Assembly (NCBI GenBank): GCA_029865345.1
Contig: JAOUHD010000014.1
Location: 1 to 34,419 of the forward strand
Reading direction: 5' to 3'
Length of the DNA stretch: 34,419 bases
Source: Nitrospira sp.
GTDB lineage: Bacteria > Nitrospirota > Nitrospiria > Nitrospirales > Nitrospiraceae
The notes beneath the pieces are model-generated. The model saw only the letters and a list, made by a program, of their open reading frames with translations. It ran no database searches and was not told where the DNA came from. This document shows, one piece after another, positions 1-8,840 of this stretch. Numbering within the stretch: position 1 is the stretch's first letter; every line of letters begins with the position of its first letter. The translations under genes and the position numbers were made by a program.

Positions 1-193
1 GTCCGCTCGGCTGCGGCCGATAGGCCATGATTTCTTTAGGCGTGAGCCGTTCCTGTCCCGGGCAAAACGGACAGAGGGTCGTCGAAATCGGTCGGGCCGG
101 TTGGAGGTTGATAAAGTCATGTGGACGCCCCCTGCGCTCAGTGGAAATAATCACCCAGCGGCCCACAACGGGGTCACGTCTTAGATCTGGCAT
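1..193 (-). CDS. galT: Galactose-1-phosphate uridylyltransferase, N-terminal part (runs off window)
   Basis: The first 64 codons are visible on the minus strand; the rest lies beyond base 1. The translation starts MPDLRRDPVVGRWVIISTER and continues to a CPFCPG motif (C41, C44). This is the typical N-terminus of GalT-type nucleotidyltransferases, where the two cysteines help bind a structural zinc. GalT exchanges UMP between UDP-glucose and galactose-1-phosphate; homologues in non-galactose users act on other sugar phosphates or ADP-glucose. The ATG is preceded by a strong GGAGGAG ribosome site 6-7 bases upstream. The gene lies 36 bp downstream of the GH57 gene on the same strand, so the two probably form a glycan or storage-sugar operon. 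The catalytic HPH motif is outside the window, so the substrate cannot be judged. Confidence 0.9.
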   Translation of the reverse strand, partial: MPDLRRDPVVGRWVIISTERRGRPHDFINLQPARPISTTLCPFCPGQERLTPKEIMAYRPQPSG

Positions 194-229
194 CTCTTCT
201 CCTCCTACAATAGCAACCCCTTACGATGA

Positions 230-2431
230 TCACACTCTCCACAGTTCGGCCTCAAATTCCGGCCCAGGTACGGTCAGGACGGCCGGATGATGGCCAGGAT
301 AGCGAGCGACTTCGAGGCCGTGTTCTCGCACGATGATCGACATCTGGAGCGTATTCCCTTGTTCCAGGCACAGCTCTTTCCAAGGGACGGCCAACTCCAG
401 AATGGTGTGGGCCTTGATTGACCGATAGGAGCCGATCTCTTGCCAGGCATCTGCCTGGGTTTGGCGAGCCAAGAGAAAAGCCTCCGGGCCTGGCGAGGTA
501 AGCGCAAATGTCAGCCGAAAAGTACATTGAGGCCCTTGCAACCGGATATCAACGTCGAGGCCCTGTCGTGTCGTACTCGCTTCGTCTGGGTCGAATCTCA
601 TCACCAGCTGATTTGAGGTCCAACCGAATTGGATCGCAGTGAAGAGTCCATCAGCTTTCCACATGGCTCCAAGCGGGGGCTGGGTGTTGATGTTTCCGGC
701 GCCACGCCATTCGAAAAAGTCGGTCACGATGCCGTCGATTGTGGGATTCAACAGGACGAGCGGCTGTTGGACTGAATCGGATTCTGAGGCGATGGCCCTC
801 GTACAGATCGGAGTATTCAGTTGATCGGGGGGCGGGATGCCCATATGCGTCCAGACATTCCGAAGATGGGTGCGGAAGAGGCGGTCGAATTCAGGCTTGA
901 AATCGGTATCGAAATCATCGCCGTACCACCAGAACCAGTCGCTCCCTTCGGCGGCGTAGAGTTCTTGCCATGCCGCTTGTGCACGGTCAGGCGGAAGACT
1001 CTGTGCGAGATTCACCAGTTGTGTACGAGTGTGACCGAGGAGATCCCACCCGCGATTGTCTTCGTAGTGCCCGATCCAGATCTTGTAGTCGGAATTGATC
1101 CAAGATCCTGAATGGAGGCAGGGGAGCTGTTGTGTGGGTTGCACGGCAGTCATCGCATCCGACATGGTGGAGGCCTGGACCAGGACCTGTCCGTCGTGAT
1201 CCAGTTCGTGGTTGGTGAAGGCTTCGTACAGGAGAGACAGGAACTGCTCCCCGCCGTCGTGATAGTGTTCCCACGGATTTTCACCGTCCAGGATGATAGG
1301 TATGACGATCTTCTCTTGCGGTGCATCGTGGACAATGCCCCGCAGACGCCGCAGGACATCCTCAGCGGCGGATTCGGGCGTTGTCTTGTGGTAGACGAAT
1401 CCGAATGCGTCTGAGATCTCGCGGTCGCGGAACAGTACGGTCAACGCATGTTCGGGTTCACCGATGCGATAGGGTTGATAGAGCGCGGACTGCCGATGCC
1501 ATGGGCGGCCGCACAGTCCCAGGGAGCGTGCGAGGATGCCCTCGTCCGTGGCAAACCAGCGAAGGCCGGTCTGATGGATCAGCGGAAGCATCTCGGGACA
1601 CACTGATCCCTCTGATGGCCACAAGCCGGTTGGAGCCCGCCCGAATGTGGACTGATGAAATTCGACGGCTTGTTGAAGTTGTGCCGCCGCGTCCTCCGGA
1701 GCATGGAAACGAGCAGGCAAGGGAAGATCCGGTCTGGCTCTTCGGTTGATCTCGGTGTCGATCACCAGAGGCAGAATCGGATGGTAGAAGGGAGTCGTCG
1801 TCAGTTCGACTTGCTCCCGCTCCATGAGTCGCCGGTACAGCGGAAGGATGTCTTGCACGGCCATCCGCTGCAACTCCAATACTTCCTGCTTGTCCTCCTC
1901 GGTGAAGCTGCGATTTTTCTGGCGCAGCGCAGCCAGACGAGGATATTGTTGAACGGTGCCATATCCGAACCAGGCGAGGTTGTGCCAGACTTGGAGGTCT
2001 AGCAGCTCTTGTGTGGAGAATTGACGGGCGACGCGGTGGAGATCATGCCCCGGGACATCCAGTCCGCGTTTCACCAGCAACTCATGGTATCGTGGATAGG
2101 GGCGCACCATTGTCGCCCAGTTGGCCGAAAAGAAATGACGGACCAGAAAGGCCTTTTCTTCAAGGGTCAGATTGGCCGCTGGGCGTTGTGCATGTTCGAG
2201 AAACAGATCGAGGATTTTCCCGCTACCGATCTCCTGTAACTGCAAGAGGAGGGACGGCGTAAAATTGAACGTGGCGCTTACACCGGGGAATTTCTCCAAC
2301 AGATAGGCCATATCGTAATAGGCCTTGGTCGCATGCAGGCGCACCCATGGCATACTGGCCGATCCGGCCACCGGATCGGTGTAATAGGGCTGGTGCATAT
2401 GCCACAGAAAACACACGTGGACATGCTTCAT
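230..2431 (-). CDS. Glycoside hydrolase family 57 protein
   Basis: This 733-residue protein has the GH57 signature set. The HQP motif is at 13-15 near the N-terminus. The WPSEGS motif at 271-276 puts E274 in the position of the catalytic nucleophile. The DGENPWEHY stretch begins at 382, with D382 as the likely acid/base. Further family blocks are GSWINSDYKIWIG near 442 and SDWFWWYGDD near 497. GH57 enzymes cleave or transfer alpha-glucans (alpha-amylase, 4-alpha-glucanotransferase, amylopullulanase types); the exact activity is not readable from these motifs. Residues from about 560 to 733 form a separate beta-rich C-terminal region resembling carbohydrate-binding modules. No signal peptide is seen, so it is probably cytosolic and acts on stored glycogen or maltodextrin. 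galT follows 36 bp downstream. A modest AAGGGG lies about 11 bases before the ATG. Confidence 0.88.
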   Translation of the reverse strand: MKHVHVCFLWHMHQPYYTDPVAGSASMPWVRLHATKAYYDMAYLLEKFPGVSATFNFTPSLLLQLQEIGSGKILDLFLEHAQRPAANLTLEEKAFLVRHFFSANWATMVRPYPRYHELLVKRGLDVPGHDLHRVARQFSTQELLDLQVWHNLAWFGYGTVQQYPRLAALRQKNRSFTEEDKQEVLELQRMAVQDILPLYRRLMEREQVELTTTPFYHPILPLVIDTEINRRARPDLPLPARFHAPEDAAAQLQQAVEFHQSTFGRAPTGLWPSEGSVCPEMLPLIHQTGLRWFATDEGILARSLGLCGRPWHRQSALYQPYRIGEPEHALTVLFRDREISDAFGFVYHKTTPESAAEDVLRRLRGIVHDAPQEKIVIPIILDGENPWEHYHDGGEQFLSLLYEAFTNHELDHDGQVLVQASTMSDAMTAVQPTQQLPCLHSGSWINSDYKIWIGHYEDNRGWDLLGHTRTQLVNLAQSLPPDRAQAAWQELYAAEGSDWFWWYGDDFDTDFKPEFDRLFRTHLRNVWTHMGIPPPDQLNTPICTRAIASESDSVQQPLVLLNPTIDGIVTDFFEWRGAGNINTQPPLGAMWKADGLFTAIQFGWTSNQLVMRFDPDEASTTRQGLDVDIRLQGPQCTFRLTFALTSPGPEAFLLARQTQADAWQEIGSYRSIKAHTILELAVPWKELCLEQGNTLQMSIIVREHGLEVARYPGHHPAVLTVPGPEFEAELWRV

Positions 2432-2530
2432 TGATGCCGATTCCCCTTCATCTTAGCGAGTATGTCATAGGGGGTATGAGCATGCAATCCGCAGGCGGAT
2501 TTGTGATGGAATATCGCATGAGGAGTTGAG

Positions 2531-2932
2531 ATGGTGACCTTTCTTCGGTACTGGGGGCCGGTGTGCGGCTATGCCGGGCTCATTTTTTATTTATCCTCGC
2601 AGTCTCATCCTGAAACCCATATGCCGTTCGTCACTTATTTCAGTGATAAGGTATTGCATGCCGTCGAATACGCGGTATTAGGTGCGTTGTGCTATCGGGC
2701 TATTGGTGGAAGTGGACATGATGCGTGGAGACAACAAGCGATTCCGGCAGCCATCCTTCTGGCCTCGTTGTACGGGGTGAGCGACGAGGTTCACCAAGCT
2801 TTCGTTCCGTTTCGAAATTCGAGTTGGCTCGATTGGCTGGCAGATACGGTCGGAGCCGCGGTCGGAGTGACCGCCATGCATCGGGTGTTGAGTCTCAGGC
2901 CTGTGCGCTCGATTCCAGAAGCGTTGCCGTAG
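2531..2932 (+). CDS. VanZ-like family membrane protein
   Basis: The 133-residue protein has about four hydrophobic segments and the VanZ-family pattern: an early YLSSQSHPE loop, then SDKVLHAVEYAVLGAL (about 37-52), and DEVHQAFVPFRNSSWLDWLADTVGA (about 85-109). VanZ was named for a teicoplanin-resistance accessory protein, but most family members, including stand-alone short ones like this, have no known role. It is divergent from the GH57 gene. The ATG has an AGGAG site 5 bases upstream. Nothing in the neighbourhood suggests antibiotic resistance; an envelope role is the only safe inference. Confidence 0.82.
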   Translation: MVTFLRYWGPVCGYAGLIFYLSSQSHPETHMPFVTYFSDKVLHAVEYAVLGALCYRAIGGSGHDAWRQQAIPAAILLASLYGVSDEVHQAFVPFRNSSWLDWLADTVGAAVGVTAMHRVLSLRPVRSIPEALP

Positions 2933-2955
2933 GGCCGATCGATTACGTGGTCTTC

Positions 2956-2984
2956 GTGACAAGTCGTGGGATGCTCGCTATAAT
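2956..2984 (+). promoter_or_regulatory. Sigma70-type promoter of the sugar kinase gene, probably leaderless
   Basis: GTGACA (2956-2961), a 17-base spacer and a perfect TATAAT (2979-2984). The transcript would start near 2991, only about 3 bases before the ATG at 2994. That agrees with the absence of a Shine-Dalgarno sequence. It also argues against the in-frame TTG at 2985, which would lie upstream of the transcript start. Confidence 0.7.
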
Positions 2985-2993
2985 TTGCTGAAT

Positions 2994-4097
2994 ATGTTGT
3001 CGGCGAACACCACTCCTTTCAAGACTCCGTTGTCTCCTCCCGATCAAACGCTCATCGCTCAGGCCGTCGAGACTCGTCTTTCTCCCGGCCTCGTCTTGAA
3101 GGCGCTGACGCCATTGGCAGGCGATGCCTCCAATCGGCGCTACTATCGAGCCACCGTTGCCGGCGGGCCACCACATGCTGTGATCGTGATGCAGCTCGCT
3201 GAGCCGGAAGGCTTCAAGCAATCTGAAGAGGCGGTCAGTGGGGGGATTCATCAGATCGCTGAACTGCCGTTCATCAACATCATGTCGCATCTGGCCAAAG
3301 CGAATGTGCCGGTGCCTGCACTCCACTACTATGATCAATCCGCGGGGCTGCTCTATCTGGAAGATTTCGGAGATGTGACCTTGGCGGAGGCTGTTAGCCA
3401 GGCGGATGCGCCAAGCTTGGAGTCACGGTATAAGCAGGCCATCAATGTCTTGGTACAGATGCAGATCAACGCCACGACGCCGGCGGATCCTGGGTGCCTG
3501 GCGTTTCACCGCAGTTTCGATGTGCCGTTGCTGATGTGGGAGTTCGATCATTTTCTTGAGTATGGAATTGTGGCGCGTCGCGGCAACCCGTTACCTGATG
3601 GGGACGCCACGGCAATCAGACGGGAGTTCGAAGGAATCGCGGAACTCCTCGCCGGGCAGCCACGCGTCTTTACGCATCGCGATTATCACTCTCGCAATTT
3701 GATGGTCGACGGGTTGCGGCTCGGCGTGATTGACTTTCAGGATGCGTTGATGGGACCGGCAACCTACGATCTGGCCTCACTCTTACGGGATGCCTACATT
3801 CGACTTGACGAAGCTCTCGTTGACGATTTGGTGGGGTACTACCTCGATCAGCTGGCCGAACAGCGCTTCGTCTGGACCAATCGTGCCGCGTTTCGACGGC
3901 TATTTGATCTGACGAGTATTCAACGCAATCTGAAGGCGGCCGGCCGGTTTGTCTATATTGATCGGGTCAAAGGCAACTCAAAATTCTTAGCTGATATTCC
4001 TCGCGTCTTGAGCTACGTCAAACGCAATCTTGAAAAACATCCGGAGCTGGATACACTCCGGAGGCATCTCACACCGTATGTGCCTGAATTGCAGTAG
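2994..4097 (+). CDS. APH-fold sugar kinase, AmgK-like (putative N-acetylmuramate/N-acetylglucosamine kinase)
   Basis: A 367-residue protein of the aminoglycoside phosphotransferase fold. The segment PLAGDASNRRYYRA (about 40-53) is the nucleotide-binding loop region of the COG3178 group. FTHRDYHSRNLMVDG (about 221-235) is the catalytic Brenner motif with D and N, and LGVIDFQDALMGP carries the metal-binding aspartate. In Pseudomonas and relatives, AmgK phosphorylates MurNAc or GlcNAc at the anomeric position and MurU then makes the UDP-sugar, bypassing de novo UDP-MurNAc synthesis. The next gene, 12 bp downstream, is a MurU-like nucleotidyltransferase, which supports this reading over antibiotic resistance. 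Sugar specificity is inferred from the pairing only. The start is set at ATG 2994 because the promoter -10 box covers 2979-2984. Confidence 0.8.
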   Translation: MLSANTTPFKTPLSPPDQTLIAQAVETRLSPGLVLKALTPLAGDASNRRYYRATVAGGPPHAVIVMQLAEPEGFKQSEEAVSGGIHQIAELPFINIMSHLAKANVPVPALHYYDQSAGLLYLEDFGDVTLAEAVSQADAPSLESRYKQAINVLVQMQINATTPADPGCLAFHRSFDVPLLMWEFDHFLEYGIVARRGNPLPDGDATAIRREFEGIAELLAGQPRVFTHRDYHSRNLMVDGLRLGVIDFQDALMGPATYDLASLLRDAYIRLDEALVDDLVGYYLDQLAEQRFVWTNRAAFRRLFDLTSIQRNLKAAGRFVYIDRVKGNSKFLADIPRVLSYVKRNLEKHPELDTLRRHLTPYVPELQ

Positions 4098-4109
4098 AGG
4101 ACTGATCGT

Positions 4110-4871
4110 GTGAAGGCCATGATTCTTGCGGCTGGTCTTGGCACTCGCCTGAGACCGCTGACGTACACCATTCCTAAGCCGTTGCTGCCGGTCGGCGGGG
4201 TGCCGCTCATCGTCTGGAACCTCCTGTTGCTGAGGCGGCATGGATTCCGTCAAGTCCTGATCAACCTGCATCATCTGGGGCCGATGATCGAGCAGGCCTT
4301 GGGCACGGGTTCGAAATTTGGGATGCGGATCATCTATTCGCATGAGCCGGTCATTCTGGGCACCGGCGGTGGAATCAAACAAGCGGAGCCTCATTTTGCG
4401 GGAGAGCCCGTGTTGATTCTCAATGGGGATACGCTGGTGGAATTGGACCTTGAGGCGCTCTGTGATTTTCATCGCACCAGCCACGCGGCGGCAACGTTGG
4501 TGCTTCGGGAAGATTCGGACGCGGTCAGCTGGGGGCTAGTTGAGGTGGAAGAGAAGGAGAGGAAGATCCTGCGTATCACCGGGAAAGGGCTTGCGGATTC
4601 CGTTCCCACGATGTCGCGCATGTTCGCCGGGATTCACATCTTGCACCCTCGGTTGCTCCGGCAGGTGCCGAAAGGAGTGGCCTCTTCGATCATCGATCCT
4701 TATGTGAAGGCTATCGAGCGAGGAGAGCCGGTGCTCGGGTATGATCTGCTGGGCTATTGGTCGGATATCGGCACGGCCGAGCGCTACGCGCAGGCGGAAC
4801 GGGATGTCCGAGCGGGACGGATTCGTTTGGAAGCTCGTCAATCTGCCGAATCGCGCGTGCCGCTCACCTAG
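4110..4871 (+). CDS. Sugar-1-phosphate nucleotidyltransferase, MurU-like
   Basis: This 253-residue protein has the NTP-transferase fold. It begins with MKAMILAAGLGTRLRPLT, the glycine-rich nucleotide loop with the catalytic arginine, followed by PKPLLPVGG. NGDTLV (about 109-114) holds the metal-binding aspartate. The length fits the short MurU or mannose-1-phosphate guanylyltransferase type without a C-terminal beta-helix. It would join a nucleoside triphosphate and a sugar-1-phosphate to give an NDP-sugar. Coupled to the AmgK-like kinase upstream, UDP-MurNAc formation from recycled MurNAc is the most likely role; GDP-mannose or dTDP-glucose synthesis is the alternative. The GTG start is preceded by GAGGA at good spacing. 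It ends 50 bp from the convergent response-regulator gene. Confidence 0.83.
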   Translation: MKAMILAAGLGTRLRPLTYTIPKPLLPVGGVPLIVWNLLLLRRHGFRQVLINLHHLGPMIEQALGTGSKFGMRIIYSHEPVILGTGGGIKQAEPHFAGEPVLILNGDTLVELDLEALCDFHRTSHAAATLVLREDSDAVSWGLVEVEEKERKILRITGKGLADSVPTMSRMFAGIHILHPRLLRQVPKGVASSIIDPYVKAIERGEPVLGYDLLGYWSDIGTAERYAQAERDVRAGRIRLEARQSAESRVPLT

Positions 4872-4921
4872 ACCGTCTTACCCCAGTCGCAACCCTCCGT
4901 CGACCAGTCACCTTGTCTCGC

Positions 4922-6283
4922 CTATTTTTGCTGTTTGAGTAACCGAGCCAGATAGGTTCGCTGAAGCTTGAGCGATTCGGCGGCTTTTGTCTGATTGCCT
5001 TCGGCCAGTTCCATCGCGCGCGCGATGATGTAGCGGCTGTGGTGTTCCATCGATTCATGGTAGGGCAGGTTCAGGTACGGGAGAAAAGGGTCTTCGTCTC
5101 GACAGGGGCCAGTGTCATCTGCCAGGAGCGCCAACATCTCCGGTTCAATGGTGTCTTTCGGGCTCAAGACGACGGCGCGCGCGATCACATTATCCAATTC
5201 CCGAATATTCCCCGGCCAGGGATAGCCGGTCAAGGCCTCGATTGCCGCCATACTCAGCGCCATGCCTGGTCGTTTTGCATCTCTCGTATGCCGATCCAAA
5301 AAGAACTGGGCCAGAGCTGGGACATCCCCTGATCGTTCGCGAAGCGGCGGCAGCGTGAAGGTCACGACGTTGAGTCGAAAATAGAGATCTTCGCGGAACT
5401 GGCCTGCTCGCACGGCCTGCCGAAGGTCCTTGTTCGTGGCCGCAATGATGCGAATATTCACCGAGACGGTCTTGGACCCGCCGACACGCTGAAACTCCCG
5501 GTCTTGCAGGACACGTAACAGTTTCGCTTGCAACGGAAGGGACATGTCTCCGATCTCGTCAAGGAAGACAGTTCCCCCGTCGGCCATTTCCAGCTTGCCC
5601 TTCTGCTGTCGGTCGGCCCCGGTGAAGGCTCCTCGCTCGTGTCCGAATAGTTCATTCTCCAGTAACGTCTCTGTCAAGGCGACGCAGTTGATGACGATGA
5701 GCGGCATGGCACCACGATGGCTCCACTGATGGATCGACCGAGCGAAGAGTTCCTTGCCGGTCCCGCTTTCGCCGAGGAGTAATACGCTTGCATCGGATTT
5801 GGCGGCCCGTTGTGCCGCTTCCACGACAGACTTGACGGATGGGCTGTTGCCGACGATGGAGGCGTAACGGCCGTCGACTTCAGACCGGAGATAGGCGACC
5901 TGGCGTCGCAGCGCATCCCGCTCCAAGGCTTTGCGAATCACGATTAACAGATGGTCTTTATCGAGGGGTTTGGTCAGAAAGTCGTAGGCCCCTTCCTTCA
6001 TGGCCTCCACCGCGGCTTCAACAGAGCCATGCGCGGTCATGACGATGACGGGAATATTTTCAGACGGTTTGATCTGGGACAGACGCTTGAGGACATCAAG
6101 TCCCGACACTTTGGGCAATGTGAGGTCCAGGAGGATCAGATGGGGAGACTCGTGAACGATGTGGTCAAGCGCCTGTTGCCCCTCGGTGGCCGCGACGGTC
6201 TCGTATCCGGAAGCATGGAGCCGGTCCTCAAGCATCATGACGATGTCGGGGTCATCGTCGACAATAAGAATTTTGGCGTTCAT
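4922..6283 (-). CDS. Sigma54-dependent response regulator (NtrC family)
   Basis: A 453-residue protein with the complete NtrC-type domain order. The receiver domain covers about 4-118, with acidic residues D9-D11, the phosphoacceptor D53 and K105. The AAA+ domain covers about 142-365: Walker A GESGTGKE at 171-178, the sigma54-contacting GAFTGA at 218-223, and Walker B TVFLDEIGD near 238. A Fis-type helix-turn-helix closes the protein (about 410-453). It should activate RpoN-dependent promoters when phosphorylated. No histidine kinase lies in the window, so its partner is unknown. AGAGGA lies about 8 bases before the ATG. Its gene is 94 bp downstream of the DUF1015 gene, and two dyads in that gap may bind a regulator, possibly the protein itself. 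Confidence 0.93.
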   Translation of the reverse strand: MNAKILIVDDDPDIVMMLEDRLHASGYETVAATEGQQALDHIVHESPHLILLDLTLPKVSGLDVLKRLSQIKPSENIPVIVMTAHGSVEAAVEAMKEGAYDFLTKPLDKDHLLIVIRKALERDALRRQVAYLRSEVDGRYASIVGNSPSVKSVVEAAQRAAKSDASVLLLGESGTGKELFARSIHQWSHRGAMPLIVINCVALTETLLENELFGHERGAFTGADRQQKGKLEMADGGTVFLDEIGDMSLPLQAKLLRVLQDREFQRVGGSKTVSVNIRIIAATNKDLRQAVRAGQFREDLYFRLNVVTFTLPPLRERSGDVPALAQFFLDRHTRDAKRPGMALSMAAIEALTGYPWPGNIRELDNVIARAVVLSPKDTIEPEMLALLADDTGPCRDEDPFLPYLNLPYHESMEHHSRYIIARAMELAEGNQTKAAESLKLQRTYLARLLKQQK

Positions 6284-6316
6284 CGGAATAATCCTCTGTC
6301 TTCGGTCGCCCGCGAG

Positions 6317-6352
6317 GGCCGAATCGGCCAGGAAGTCGTTATGCCATTAACG
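6317..6352. promoter_or_regulatory. Two adjacent dyads upstream of the response-regulator gene
   Basis: GGCCGA-A-TCGGCC (6317-6329) and CGTTA-N6-TAACG (6337-6352) are perfect inverted repeats 34-69 bases upstream of the response-regulator start. They could be operators or, for the first, a transcript hairpin. No sigma54 -24/-12 pair was found here. Confidence 0.35.
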
Positions 6353-6377
6353 AGCGGCGATGCGTGAGACACTCCAC

Positions 6378-7700
6378 CTACCCGTTCATGACGTTGATGA
6401 CGAGCCCCGTCAATGGCTTCGGGTAAAAATATGTCGATTTGTGCGGCATCCGCTCCCCCGCAGCCGCGACCGCTTGCACTTCACTGACCTTCGTGGCGTT
6501 GAGCAGGAATGCGCCGGTCCCTGTTCCATTGGCTATCCAGTCCAGGGCTTCATGGTCATCTTTGGTGTACAGAATGGCTTCTTGTTCCTGCTGCGTTGGA
6601 CAGAGCGTGGTCACGATCAGTTGCTGCAGCAGTGAGACGTCGAGTTTGGCTCGAGGTGAGGCCTGAATGGAAGGTCGATGGGCCGGCTTCAGGGTGAGGG
6701 TGACGTAGCGGTCGTCGCCTTGACGCGTCAGCCCGAACACCGGGGCATTCTTTCCTTCAGTCCGCAAGCTGGCCAGGAATTGTGAACGTGTGTGATCTTG
6801 AGTGGATGCGTTAAAGGGGAATTCTCGAAACTCAAACACGTCGCCCAGTACCGTCTTGATCTGGTCGGAAGACGGCAAGGGGGTGGTTGCAACGCGGTGC
6901 GTCGGTAAGACCGTCAATCCTGGATCTTCAAGCGGGGTAAGCAGCATGAGCACCGAGTCGTAGGGTTGCAGCCCGGTCTGAGAGCCCATCTGCTGTCGCC
7001 GGAGCTTTTGATAGTTCAACGCCGTTTCATAGCGATGGTGACCGTCCGCGATAAACAACGGCTTGCTGTGCATCGCATCGGTCACCTGTTTCAGTACCGT
7101 CTCGTCGGTCACGGTCCACAGGCATTCTCGACATCCGGCATCGTCTTGAAAGTCGTAGTGCGCCGGCGTGCCCTTTGTTGCGGTTTCCAGAAGTTGGATG
7201 ATGGCACCGAGCGGATCAGAGTAGAGGGACCAGATCGGGCTGAAGTTTGAACGACAGGCTTCGATCAGATTCAGGCGATCAGTCTTTGCCGCGGCACGTG
7301 TGTTCTCATGGGGGTAGATATGTCCGGAGTCGAGCGCCTCCAGCTTTGCCAGCGCCAGAAATCCACGAAGCACTTTCTTCGGAGCATCGGGAGCTGAATA
7401 GAGAGGGGTGTATTCAATCGTGTGATAGTAGACGGCCGGCCGCGCGTCGCGCTTCAGGACCCCCTCGTTGAGCCAAGTCTGCAGTGTTGCGGCTGCGCGG
7501 GTGTACCGGTTCTGGGCGGGGCTGTCACCGGGTTGGTCGAGCCCCAATTCCATTCGGATAATGTTGTGGGGATGGCGATCGTGAAGTCGCTTCTGCCCAT
7601 TCGTGTCGATAATATCGTACGGCGGGGCGACCACATCCTTGATGGGACCCACGAGCGTTTGATCGTACAGCATGCCCTGGAATGGAAAAATCTGTGACAT
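6378..7700 (-). CDS. DUF1015 family protein
   Basis: A 440-residue soluble protein of the DUF1015 (COG4198) family. Recognisable blocks are VVAPPYDIID (about 24-33), the HPHNIIRMELG segment near 44, IYPHENT (about 138-144), and the highly conserved FIADGHHRYETAL (about 216-228). The biochemical function of the family is not established; members often lie near amino-acid metabolism genes. The start was moved to the ATG at 7700 because an AAGGGG site lies about 7 bases upstream of it, while the TTG two codons earlier has none. It is transcribed toward the response-regulator gene and is 129 bp downstream of the polyprenyl synthase gene. Confidence 0.88.
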   Translation of the reverse strand: MSQIFPFQGMLYDQTLVGPIKDVVAPPYDIIDTNGQKRLHDRHPHNIIRMELGLDQPGDSPAQNRYTRAAATLQTWLNEGVLKRDARPAVYYHTIEYTPLYSAPDAPKKVLRGFLALAKLEALDSGHIYPHENTRAAAKTDRLNLIEACRSNFSPIWSLYSDPLGAIIQLLETATKGTPAHYDFQDDAGCRECLWTVTDETVLKQVTDAMHSKPLFIADGHHRYETALNYQKLRRQQMGSQTGLQPYDSVLMLLTPLEDPGLTVLPTHRVATTPLPSSDQIKTVLGDVFEFREFPFNASTQDHTRSQFLASLRTEGKNAPVFGLTRQGDDRYVTLTLKPAHRPSIQASPRAKLDVSLLQQLIVTTLCPTQQEQEAILYTKDDHEALDWIANGTGTGAFLLNATKVSEVQAVAAAGERMPHKSTYFYPKPLTGLVINVMNG

Positions 7701-7829
7701 GAACAACCCCTTGGTTAATGTCGTGACAGCGCGACGACGGTTTGATGGTTACAGGAGAGAGTGGGATCCTTTCGCCCTACGCTGTGCCGCTTCTACGGTC
7801 CAGCGTTCTTCCAGCTGGTGGGAAGACAA

Positions 7830-8834
7830 CTATCGGTCGCGGGTAATCATATAATCAGCGGCGACCGAAAGCGCACGGCGTGCGGTACTATCGTCGAAGC
7901 GTTCAAGCTCATGTTTGGCAGCGGCGATATAGGTATTCGCGCGATCCATGGCATAGGTGATTGAACCGAAATCGGCCATGAGGAATAGGATGCGCTCAAG
8001 ATCGGACGTGCTGAGCGTCCGGGTTTCCATGCGGTCTTTGATCATTTGGCGGTCCTGCTCCGAGCAGTGTTGCAATAGATGCAGCAGCGGCAGCGTCGCT
8101 TTTCCCTGCCGGAGATCTTGCCCGATCGTTTTGCCGAGCGACTCGCCGTTTGCGATGTAGTCTAAGGTATCGTCGGCGACTTGAAAGGCGATGCCGAGGT
8201 ATTGTCCGAAGCGAAACAGCGCCTCCTGTTGGGTTTCAGATGCCTCGGCCAGAATGGCGCCCATGCGGCACGCTGCTGCAATGAGACCGGCGGTCTTATG
8301 CTCGACGATCTTGATATACTCAAGTTCCGGCATAGAGGGATTGCCGTTATAGTACAGCTGAAGGACTTCACCTTCCGCCATTTTGTTGCAGGCCTCGGCT
8401 AGGACTTCATTGATGCCTTGATTCTGGAACTCAACCACTTTGCACATGGCCTTTGTATAGAGGTAGTCGCCGACGAGAATGCTGATCTGGTTGCCCCACA
8501 CCTTACGCGCGGCTCTTCTGCCTCTTCGGAGATCGGCGTCATCGACGACATCGTCGTGTAACAGGGTTGCGGTGTGGATGAATTCCACGATACTGCCGAG
8601 TTGATGATGGTCAGCGCCGGGATAACCGCAGAGGCGAGCCGACAGGAGGAGCAGTAGGGGTCTGATGCGTTTGCCGCCACCGCTCAAGATATGGGCGGCG
8701 ACCGTATTGACCAGGGTCACGCTAGAGTCGAGGTTTCCCCTGACTCGATCTTCGACTCCGTCCAGTTCACCACGGTAGGCATCCCACACATCTGACATAC
8801 TGTGCAGGGTTGCGATCGCTGGGCTTTGTGCCAT
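7830..8834 (-). CDS. ispB: Long-chain polyprenyl diphosphate synthase (octaprenyl type)
   Basis: An (E)-prenyl transferase of 334 residues from the chosen start. It has GKRIRP (54-59), the first aspartate-rich motif DDVVD (94-98) and the second DDTLD (221-225). The residue five positions before the first motif is a small alanine, as in enzymes making long (C40 or longer) chains, and HTATLLHDDVVDD matches the IspB type. The product would be the side chain of a quinone such as menaquinone. The open frame extends 34 codons further upstream, but ATG 8834 is preferred: it gives the family length, and a promoter whose -10 box ends 6 bases before it would yield a leaderless mRNA. Exact chain length cannot be read from the sequence. 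Confidence 0.87.
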   Translation of the reverse strand: MAQSPAIATLHSMSDVWDAYRGELDGVEDRVRGNLDSSVTLVNTVAAHILSGGGKRIRPLLLLLSARLCGYPGADHHQLGSIVEFIHTATLLHDDVVDDADLRRGRRAARKVWGNQISILVGDYLYTKAMCKVVEFQNQGINEVLAEACNKMAEGEVLQLYYNGNPSMPELEYIKIVEHKTAGLIAAACRMGAILAEASETQQEALFRFGQYLGIAFQVADDTLDYIANGESLGKTIGQDLRQGKATLPLLHLLQHCSEQDRQMIKDRMETRTLSTSDLERILFLMADFGSITYAMDRANTYIAAAKHELERFDDSTARRALSVAADYMITRDR

Positions 8835-8840
8835 GCGCGG

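Noticed and set aside
27..290. 87-codon plus-strand frame at the left edge
   Set aside because: It is opposite galT, whose minus-strand translation matches the GalT N-terminus and has a strong ribosome site.
2985..2987. TTG start for the AmgK-like kinase
   Set aside because: It directly follows a perfect -10 box and would lie upstream of the likely transcript start; ATG 2994 fits better.
6335..6350. Sigma54 promoter on the minus strand (TGGCAT...) upstream of the response regulator
   Set aside because: The -12 GC element is absent at the required spacing.
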